A stretch of DNA of 8,653 nt from Pseudomonadota bacterium (GTDB taxonomy: Bacteria > Pseudomonadota > Alphaproteobacteria > Rhodospirillales > Magnetospirillaceae), in assembly GCA_023458315.1 (NCBI GenBank), contig JAEXAH010000129.1, positions 1 to 8,653 on the forward strand. Reading direction: 5' to 3'. The notes under the pieces were generated by a model, which saw nothing but the letters and a program-made list of their open reading frames with translations, was not told the DNA's origin and did not search any database. The position numbers and the translations under genes are program-made. Of this stretch, positions 1 to 4,879 are shown one piece after another (positions within the stretch are counted from its first letter, which is position 1; the number at the start of each line of letters is the position of its first letter).

Positions 1-67
1 GACTATCTTGTATTGCTCGACGGACTGCCTCTGTCGTCGTGGCGCTGCCGTGTAGAACCTGGCCCAT
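1..67 (-). CDS. IS481-family transposase, N-terminal fragment (runs off left edge)
   Basis: Only the first 22 codons lie in the window. Read on the minus strand from the ATG at 67-65, the product begins MGQVLHGSATTTEAVRRAI. I recognise this as the N-terminus of a widespread group of IS481-family transposases, in which a short helix-turn-helix region precedes the DDE (rve) integrase core. The core would lie beyond the left edge. The start is well supported: the strong ribosome site AAGGAGG (complement of 72-78) sits a few bases upstream of the ATG. Whether the element is intact cannot be judged. The identification rests on recall of this N-terminus from a short stretch, so it is good but not certain. 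Confidence 0.8.
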   Translation of the reverse strand, partial: MGQVLHGSATTTEAVRRAIQDS

Positions 68-107
68 AGTGCCTCCTTCCACTCCGTGGACAAGAATGCA
101 CCATTAA
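1..107 (-). mobile_element. End of an IS481-type insertion sequence
   Basis: The transposase gene starts at 67 and points out of the window, so the upstream end of the insertion sequence must lie a few tens of bases to the right. The stretch 80-103, read on the minus strand as TGGTGCATTCTTGTCCACGG, is a plausible terminal inverted repeat. It directly abuts TTAA (104-107), and composition then turns sharply AT-rich. The exact boundary is a guess because the opposite end of the element is not visible for comparison. Confidence 0.45.
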
Positions 108-170
108 ATTCCGGGACTAAACACCTAATCCGTGAAGAGACTTCTTTTTGCTTAAAAATAACAAACCTAA

Positions 171-198
171 AGTGTGAATATAAAATATCAAGCACACT
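171..198. promoter_or_regulatory. 28-bp inverted repeat, candidate operator upstream of cysP
   Basis: AGTGTG (171-176) and CACACT (193-198) are perfect inverted halves separated by 16 AT-rich bases. The site lies just upstream of the predicted -35 element, at roughly -65 to -38 from the inferred transcription start. That is where LysR-type activators such as CysB/Cbl usually bind at sulfur-assimilation promoters. The repeat and position are seen directly. Regulator identity is inference, and a 6-bp repeat in AT-rich DNA could be chance. Confidence 0.35.
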
Positions 199-200
199 GC

Positions 201-229
201 TTGCGTAAAACAAATCTCTGGAATATGGT
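201..229 (+). promoter_or_regulatory. Sigma70-type promoter for cysPTW
   Basis: TTGCGT (201-206) and TATGGT (224-229) are separated by 17 bases. They match the -35 and -10 consensus in the strongly conserved positions. The predicted start near 236 gives a leader of about 20 bases that just includes the ribosome site GAGGAG (243-248). Confidence 0.5.
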
Positions 230-255
230 CGCACTGTGAATTGAGGAGTGCCGCC

Positions 256-1257
256 ATGAAATTTCGTGTGATTTCCGCCGTCGCCGCCCTGGGCCTGTCG
301 CTGGCGCCGCTGGCGGCCAAGGCCGAGCCCGCCGACATCCTGAACGTGTCCTACGACATCGCCCGCGAGCTGTACGCCCAGATCAATCCGGCGTTCCAGG
401 CGCAGTGGAAAAAGGACAGCGGCCAGTCGGTCGAGGTCAAGCAATCGCACGGCGGGTCCAGCAAGCAGGCGCGTTCGATCATCGAAGGTCTGCCCGCCGA
501 CGTGGTGACGTTCAATCAGGTGACGGACGTGCAGGCGCTGGCCAACAAGGGGCTGGTGCGCGCCGATTGGGATCAGGCTTTCCCCAACCAGGCGTCGCCT
601 TATTACTCGCTGCCCAGCTTCCTGGTGCGCAAGGGCAACCCCAAGAACATCAGGAACTGGGACGATCTGGTCCGTTCCGACGTCAAGGTGGTGTTCCCCA
701 ATCCCAAGACTTCGGGCAATGCCCGCTATACCTATCTGGCCGCTTACGCCTTCGCGCTGGAAAAGTTCGGCAACGATCAGGTCAAGGCCAAGGAATTCGT
801 CCGCCAGCTTCTGGCCAACGTTCCGGTGTTCGACACCGGCGGGCGCGGCGCCACCACCACCTTCGTCGAGCGTCAGACCGGTGACGTGCTGGTGACGTTC
901 GAGGCCGAGGTCAACGGCATCCGCAAGGAATTCGGCGCCGACAAGTTCGAAAGCATCGTGCCGCCGGTCAGCGTGCTGGCCGAGTTCCCGGTGGCGGTGG
1001 TGGACAAGGTTGCCGACAAGCGCGGCTCGCGCAAGGTGGCCACCGCCTATCTGAACTACCTGTGGTCGGCCGAGGCTCAGGACATCCTGGCGAAAAACTA
1101 CAACCGCGTGCGTGACGCCAAGGTGGCGGAGAAGTATAAGGCCCAATTCCCGGCGGTGCGGCTGTACACGGTCGAACTGTTCGGTGGCTGGAACAACATT
1201 CAAAAGGTCCACTTTGCCGAGGGCGGCATTCTGGATCAGGTGTTCGAGAAGCGATGA
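256..1257 (+). CDS. cysP: Periplasmic thiosulfate/sulfate-binding protein of an ABC importer
   Basis: A 333-residue secreted solute-binding protein that captures sulfate or thiosulfate in the periplasm and hands it to the CysT-CysW permease. The start is the ATG at 256, with GAGGAG 7 bases upstream. Residues 1-23 form a signal peptide ending AKA before EPAD. Family motifs are SHGGSSKQARS (64-74), PKTSGNARYTY (150-160), TGGRGATTTF (194-203) and LAEFPVAVVDK (241-251), and length is normal for the family. Details favour the CysP (thiosulfate) branch over Sbp. These are FNQVTDVQ (86-93), Asn after SG at 155 where Sbp has Gly, and VTFEAEVNGIRKEF (213-226), where Sbp has a Trp that contacts sulfate. 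The branch call is from recalled E. coli sequences. The stop overlaps the cysT start (ATGA), so translational coupling is likely. Real substrate preference is unproven. Confidence 0.93.
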   Translation: MKFRVISAVAALGLSLAPLAAKAEPADILNVSYDIARELYAQINPAFQAQWKKDSGQSVEVKQSHGGSSKQARSIIEGLPADVVTFNQVTDVQALANKGLVRADWDQAFPNQASPYYSLPSFLVRKGNPKNIRNWDDLVRSDVKVVFPNPKTSGNARYTYLAAYAFALEKFGNDQVKAKEFVRQLLANVPVFDTGGRGATTTFVERQTGDVLVTFEAEVNGIRKEFGADKFESIVPPVSVLAEFPVAVVDKVADKRGSRKVATAYLNYLWSAEAQDILAKNYNRVRDAKVAEKYKAQFPAVRLYTVELFGGWNNIQKVHFAEGGILDQVFEKR

Positions 1258-2108
1258 GCATCGCGGCGCTGACCAAACGCGTGCCGGGCAGGCGAGGAAT
1301 CCTGCCCGGTTTTTCCCTGACCATGGGATTGTCCCTGTCCTATCTGGGTCTGATCGTGCTGCTGCCCATCGGGGCGCTGCTGCTCAAGGCTTCGGGGCTG
1401 ACGCTGGACGAATTCCTGGCCGCCACCACCAGCCCGCGCGCTTTGGCCAGCTACGAGGTCACGGTGGTTTCGGCGTTGCAGGCGGTGGCGTTCAACGCCG
1501 TGGCCGGTCTGCTGTTCGCCTGGGTGCTGGCGCGCTACGACTTTCCCGGCCGTCGGTTCCTGGATTCGGTGATGGATCTGCCGTTTGCCATGCCGACCGC
1601 CGTGGCCGGTGTGGCGCTGACCGCCGCCTTCGCCCCCAACGGCATCTTCGGTGAATTCCTGGCGCCGCTGGGCATCAAGATCGCCCACGCCCAACCGGGC
1701 ATCGCCATCGCCATGGCCTTCACCAGTCTGCCCTTCGTGGTTCGCACCCTGCAACCGGTGATCGAGGATCTGGAGACGGAAACCGAGGAAGCGGCGCGCA
1801 TCCTGGGCGCCAGCGAGCTTCAGGTGTTCCTCAAGGTGGTGCTGCCGGTGATCGCGCCCGCGCTGATCGCCGGAGTCACCCTGGCCTTCGCCCGTTGCCT
1901 GGGCGAATTCGGCGCCATCATCTTCATCGCCGGAAACCGGCCGTTCGAAACCGAGATCACCGCGCTGCTGATCTATATCCGGCTCGAGGAATACGAATAC
2001 GGCGCCGCCACCGCCATCGCCACGGTGGTTCTGGGCGTGGCCTTCGTGGTCATGCTGGCGACCAACGCCCTTCAGGCGTGGCACCAACGTTATCTGGACA
2101 AGGGCTGA
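1254..2108 (+). CDS. cysT: Sulfate/thiosulfate ABC transporter permease CysT (CysU)
   Basis: A 284-residue inner-membrane permease, one half of the CysT-CysW channel that imports sulfate or thiosulfate. Hydrophobic helices lie at about 28-46, 68-93, 109-127, 148-166, 196-224 and 252-272, the usual six-helix layout. The ABC-contacting EAA loop is clear: EEAARILGASELQVFLKVVLP at about 178-198, where CysA would dock. RCLGEFGA (214-221) is typical of CysT/CysW and ModB-type permeases. The start ATG at 1254 overlaps the cysP stop by four bases, the common arrangement in cysPTWA operons. E. coli names the equivalent gene cysU. Length and motifs are complete and nothing suggests decay. Confidence 0.94.
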   Translation: MSIAALTKRVPGRRGILPGFSLTMGLSLSYLGLIVLLPIGALLLKASGLTLDEFLAATTSPRALASYEVTVVSALQAVAFNAVAGLLFAWVLARYDFPGRRFLDSVMDLPFAMPTAVAGVALTAAFAPNGIFGEFLAPLGIKIAHAQPGIAIAMAFTSLPFVVRTLQPVIEDLETETEEAARILGASELQVFLKVVLPVIAPALIAGVTLAFARCLGEFGAIIFIAGNRPFETEITALLIYIRLEEYEYGAATAIATVVLGVAFVVMLATNALQAWHQRYLDKG

Positions 2109-2112
2109 TCCC

Positions 2113-2976
2113 ATGCTTGCGGCCATGACCGTACATCACCGCCATCATGCCCAGCGCCGGTCGCTGGGGCGGCGGGTGCTGATCGGGCTGGCGGTGGTGC
2201 TGGCCCTGGTGATCCTGGGCGTGCCCACCGGCATCGTCTTCGTGCACGCCTTCGGCAAGGGCATCGAGGGCTGGTGGAAAGCCATCGCCGCGCCCGAGGC
2301 GCTGCACGCCATCTTCCTGTCGCTGCTGACCGTGGCGGTGGTGGTGCCCATCAACGCCGTCTACGGCCTGTCGGTGGCCTGGGCGGTGACGAAATTCCGC
2401 TGGCAGGGCAAGAAATGGCTGGTCAGCCTGATCGAAGTGCCGTTCTCGGTGTCGCCCATCGTCGCCGGTGTCGCCACCCTGATGGTCTATGGCAGTTCCG
2501 GCCTGCTCGGCCAGTGGCTGATGGATAATGATATCAAGGTGATGTTCGCCGTGCCCGGCATCATCCTGGCGACCCTGTTCGTCACCAGCCCGTTCGTGGC
2601 GCGCGAGGTCATGCCGTTGATGCAGATTCAGGGCACCGACGAGGAAGAGGCGGCCCAGGTGCTGGGCGCCGGCGGCTTCGTCACCTTTCTGCGCGTCACC
2701 CTGCCCAACGTCAAATGGGCGCTGTTCTACGGCCTGATCCTGTGCGCCGCCCGGTCCTTGGGCGAATTCGGCGCGGTGTCGGTGGTGTCGGGGCATATTC
2801 GCGGCGAAACCAACACCCTGCCGCTGTATATCGACCTGCTGTATCACGATTACGACAGTTCCGGCGCTTTCGCCGCCGCGTCGGTGCTGACGTTGCTGGC
2901 GCTGATCACCGTGGTGCTGAAGGCGGTGGTCGAGGGTCGCCGCGACGCGGCCCATGACGACGAAAGGCTGGATTGA
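2113..2976 (+). CDS. cysW: Sulfate/thiosulfate ABC transporter permease CysW
   Basis: A 287-residue inner-membrane permease that pairs with CysT. It has a basic, His-rich cytoplasmic N-terminus (HHRHH, 8-12), then helices at about 22-46, 66-92, 108-127, 146-163, 202-226 and 252-273. The EAA loop is EEEAAQVLGAGGFVTFLRVTLP (177-198). ARSLGEFGAVSVVSGHIRGETNTLPLYI (213-240) is highly characteristic of CysW. It begins 5 bases after the cysT stop, with AAGGG (2100-2104) as ribosome site. An in-frame ATG four codons later (2125) is an alternative start. No cysA follows: the next gene is convergent, with 12 bases between the stop codons. The transporter must therefore use an ATPase encoded elsewhere. 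Confidence 0.94.
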   Translation: MLAAMTVHHRHHAQRRSLGRRVLIGLAVVLALVILGVPTGIVFVHAFGKGIEGWWKAIAAPEALHAIFLSLLTVAVVVPINAVYGLSVAWAVTKFRWQGKKWLVSLIEVPFSVSPIVAGVATLMVYGSSGLLGQWLMDNDIKVMFAVPGIILATLFVTSPFVAREVMPLMQIQGTDEEEAAQVLGAGGFVTFLRVTLPNVKWALFYGLILCAARSLGEFGAVSVVSGHIRGETNTLPLYIDLLYHDYDSSGAFAAASVLTLLALITVVLKAVVEGRRDAAHDDERLD

Positions 2977-2997
2977 GGCCGGTTGCCCTCAGACCGG
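2974..2997. terminator. Weak hairpins at the cysW / receiver-Hpt convergent junction
   Basis: Two short mutually exclusive stems overlap the facing stop codons: TGAGG/CCTCA (2974-2978 with 2987-2991) and CCGGT/ACCGG (2979-2983 with 2993-2997). Neither has a T-tract on either strand. They may help end transcription from both sides, but they are short enough to be coincidental in GC-rich DNA. Confidence 0.25.
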
Positions 2998-3753
2998 ACG
3001 CCACGCGGTGGCGGCGTCGATGGCGGCGGCCACTTCGGCGGTCAGCCGTTGCAGTGGCGCGCGGTCGCCAAGGTCGATGGCTTCGGTCTTGTGCAGGGCC
3101 TGGGCGGCCTCGGCCAGACGGCGGCAGCCGATGCTGCCCGCCGCGCCCTTCAGGCGATGGGCGTTTTCCCGCACGCCCTTGGCGTCGCCGCCGTGCCAGG
3201 CGGCGGTGATGGCCGCCAGTTCGTCGCGGAACGATTCCGGCGCGGCGGCCAGCAGGGTCAGGGCGGTGGCGTCGCCGACCCATTGCCGCAGATCGTCCAG
3301 ATAGGCCGGGTCCAGTACCGGCGGGCCGTCTTCCGGCGGCGGAGGGGGCGGCGTTTCCTGCTGGGTGGTCATGGGCTCGCTTGCCGTGATGTCCTTCAGG
3401 GTCCGCGCCAGGGTGGCCGCATTCACCGGTTTGCACAAGAACCCGTCCAGCCCGGCCTCGAAATAACGTTCGTGCTGATCGGCGCTTTCGGCGGTCAGCG
3501 CCACCACCGGCAGGCGGGCGCGGTCGCCGGGCAGCAGCCGGATCAGCCGGGTGGCGGTGGCACCATCCATCACCGGCATCTGCATGTCCATCAGGGCGAC
3601 GTCGAAATCGGCGGTGGCCACCAGTTCCAGGGCCTGGGCGCCGTGTTCTGCCAGCGTCACCACATGGCCGATGCTTTCCAGCAGATGGGTCAGCAATGCC
3701 TGGTTGACCGGGTTGTCCTCGGCCAGCAGAACCCGTAAGGATCGCTCGGTCAC
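2989..3753 (-). CDS. Two-domain phosphorelay protein: receiver plus Hpt
   Basis: A 254-residue cytoplasmic signalling protein. Residues 5-122 form a response-regulator receiver with acidic pair E12/D13, phospho-acceptor D56 in ALMDMQMPVMDG, T87 (ALTAES) and K108 (CKPV). The 'QMPxMDG' form is typical of receivers of hybrid histidine kinases. A linker with six prolines (135-140) leads to a C-terminal Hpt domain (about 146-250) with the phosphorylatable His199 in AHRLKGAAGSIG. It probably passes phosphate between a kinase and a final regulator, like the detached C-terminal part of a BarA/ArcB-type kinase. No kinase or output domain is present. The start is GTG at 3753, chosen because GGGAGGGG lies 3-6 bases upstream and the receiver begins at once. 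A much longer in-frame upstream opening exists but crosses norE and has no homology. It is divergent from norE and convergent with cysW. Confidence 0.9.
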   Translation of the reverse strand: MTERSLRVLLAEDNPVNQALLTHLLESIGHVVTLAEHGAQALELVATADFDVALMDMQMPVMDGATATRLIRLLPGDRARLPVVALTAESADQHERYFEAGLDGFLCKPVNAATLARTLKDITASEPMTTQQETPPPPPPEDGPPVLDPAYLDDLRQWVGDATALTLLAAAPESFRDELAAITAAWHGGDAKGVRENAHRLKGAAGSIGCRRLAEAAQALHKTEAIDLGDRAPLQRLTAEVAAAIDAATAWRPV

Positions 3754-3819
3754 ATGCCCCTCCCAATGGTTAGGCGATACATACTTTAGAATAAGATGAC
3801 GACTTTGGGTAGAGGGTGC

Positions 3820-3833
3820 TTGATCGGCGTCAA
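3820..3833. promoter_or_regulatory. FNR/NnrR-type (CRP-FNR family) binding box upstream of norE
   Basis: TTGATCGGCGTCAA matches the FNR consensus TTGAT-N4-ATCAA at nine of ten defined bases. It equally fits the TTGAT-N4-GTCAA variants used by NnrR/DNR-type NO sensors. Its centre (3826.5) lies exactly 41.5 bases from A3868, the class II activator position if transcription starts there. The context of a norE-norF pair supports control by low oxygen or nitric oxide. Which family member binds is inference. The box lies 67-80 bases upstream of the divergent receiver-Hpt start and could affect that gene too. Confidence 0.7.
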
Positions 3834-3855
3834 TGGCGCCGGTGCGGGGCGGGCC

Positions 3856-3861
3856 TAGGGT
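3856..3861 (+). promoter_or_regulatory. Candidate -10 element of norE promoter
   Basis: TAGGGT has the TAnnnT core of a -10 hexamer. It occupies positions -12 to -7 if transcription begins at A3868, which is the first base of the norE ATG. It is in the register required by the upstream FNR-type box. Taken alone the hexamer is weak, and the fit with the box is what gives it weight. Confidence 0.45.
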
Positions 3862-3867
3862 CGGGGC

Positions 3868-4473
3868 ATGACCGACATTATCCCCCTTTCTCCAGGCCCC
3901 GCTTTCCAGGAAACTCCCCCGGAAGAAGGCGGCTGGGGTGCCCTGTCCGAATTGCCGGGAAACCCCATCATGTGGGTGCTGATCATCAGCGAATTGCTGG
4001 TGTTCGGGGCCTTCTTCCTTGGCTTCGGCGTCGCCCGGGTGATGCAGCCCGAGGTGTTCCGCGCCGGGCAGCACATGCTGGACGTGCGGCTGGGCGGCCT
4101 CAACACGCTGATCCTGGTGACGAGCGGCTGGATGGCCGCCAAGGCGGTGCAGGCGGGCATCCGCGGCGCCTCGGGGGTGTCGCGGCGCTGGCTGTGCGGC
4201 GCCGGGGCGCTGGGTGTGGGCTTCCTGGTGGTCAAGGGCATCGAATACGCCGACAAGGCCGCCCACGGCATCGACATCGAAACCAACACCTTCTTCACCC
4301 TGTTCTATCTGATGACCGGATTCCATGCCCTGCATGTGGTCATGGGGCTGATCGTCCTGGCCATCGTCGGCTGGAAGAACAGCGTCGAGAACCTGGAGAC
4401 CGGCGCCGCCTTCTGGCACATGGTCGATCTGATCTGGCTGATCCTGTTTCCCATCGTCTATCTGGTCCGGTGA
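3868..4473 (+). CDS. norE: NorE-like heme-copper oxidase subunit III family protein
   Basis: A 201-residue inner-membrane protein of the cytochrome c oxidase subunit III superfamily, short NorE type. The soluble N-terminus (1-30) is followed by five hydrophobic segments at about 33-54, 75-96, 107-124, 142-168 and 182-200. NorE/CoxIII marks are MWVLIISELLVFGAFF (35-50), GGLNTLILVTSGWMAA (76-91), VVKGIEYADK (121-130), TGFHALHVVMGL (150-161) and AAFWHMVDLIWLILFP (180-195). In denitrifiers NorE supports nitric oxide reductase (NorCB), though norCB is not here. The subunit could also serve a quinol or cytochrome oxidase. Only AGGG (3857-3860) could act as a ribosome site. With the promoter register, this suggests a leaderless message starting at the ATG. 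The gene is followed at once by a norF-like gene. Confidence 0.85.
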   Translation: MTDIIPLSPGPAFQETPPEEGGWGALSELPGNPIMWVLIISELLVFGAFFLGFGVARVMQPEVFRAGQHMLDVRLGGLNTLILVTSGWMAAKAVQAGIRGASGVSRRWLCGAGALGVGFLVVKGIEYADKAAHGIDIETNTFFTLFYLMTGFHALHVVMGLIVLAIVGWKNSVENLETGAAFWHMVDLIWLILFPIVYLVR

Positions 4474-4478
4474 TTGCC

Positions 4479-4766
4479 ATGTCCCCTTCCGAGAACGCCG
4501 CCGCCATCGACCGTCGCCTGCTGCAAGCCTGGGGGCTGCTGGTCGGGCTGACCTTGCTGTCGCTGATCGCCGTGCTGGGCTTCGGCCACGGCGAGGGCGG
4601 TTTCCTGGCGGCCGCGATCGCCCTGACCGCGTCGTATTTCAAGGCCCGCGCCGTGCTGCACCATTTCCTCGACCTGCGGCGGGCGGGCAAGGGGTGGCGG
4701 AATTTCTTCGCCGCCATGCTGATCGTGCTGCTGGCCTGCCTGCTGGCCACTTACGCGGTGGCCTGA
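4479..4766 (+). CDS. norF: NorF-like small membrane protein (cytochrome c oxidase subunit IV-type)
   Basis: A 95-residue protein with three predicted membrane helices at about 16-34, 39-58 and 76-93. Between the second and third lies FKARAVLHHFLDLRRAGKGWR (54-74), the charged loop typical of NorF and prokaryotic COX4-type subunits. It most likely forms a complex with the NorE-like protein and assists a heme-copper oxidase or NO reductase. Start choice is open. The ATG at 4479 is used here, but an in-frame GTG at 4470 overlaps the norE stop (GTGA), would add three residues and fits translational coupling. Neither start has a strong ribosome site. It should share the norE transcript. Exact partner enzyme is unknown. 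Confidence 0.78.
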   Translation: MSPSENAAAIDRRLLQAWGLLVGLTLLSLIAVLGFGHGEGGFLAAAIALTASYFKARAVLHHFLDLRRAGKGWRNFFAAMLIVLLACLLATYAVA

Positions 4767-4818
4767 TCGGGTGTTACCCTTAACCGGTAAGCCATAGGGC
4801 AATACCTACAATCTCAGA

Positions 4819-4847
4819 TTGATGCATGGCGACTGCTTCCTTAGGAT
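4819..4847 (+). promoter_or_regulatory. Sigma70-type promoter for the patatin-like gene
   Basis: TTGATG (4819-4824) and TAGGAT (4842-4847) are spaced by exactly 17 bases and match the consensus in five of six and four of six positions. The predicted start near 4854 gives a leader of about 26 bases carrying the ribosome site AAAGGGA. It also rules out the in-frame upstream ATG at 4826 as translation start. Confidence 0.6.
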
Positions 4848-4879
4848 GCGCGAAACTCTCCGCACAAAGGGAAGCAGCC

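Noticed and set aside
117..338. Minus-strand 73-codon open frame across the cysP promoter and signal peptide
   Set aside because: It overlaps the promoter and cysP start, has no ribosome site and no recognisable family features.
1236..2126. Long minus-strand open frame opposite cysT
   Set aside because: It is the reverse-strand shadow of a confidently identified permease. Its product is rich in His, Gln, Arg and Gly with no domain, as expected from GC-rich antisense.
2050..2955. 301-codon minus-strand open frame opposite cysW
   Set aside because: Same kind of shadow: low-complexity His/Gln/Arg product, no motif, and conflict with a complete CysW.
3754..4419. N-terminal extension of the receiver-Hpt frame across norE
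   Set aside because: The frame stays open upstream, but this part lies antisense to a well-conserved membrane protein. The GTG at 3753 has a strong ribosome site right before the receiver domain.
4769..4790. Small hairpins (GGGT/ACCC and TTACC/GGTAA) between norF and the patatin-like gene
   Set aside because: Stems of only four and five pairs, mutually overlapping and without a T-tract. Too weak to call a terminator or operator.
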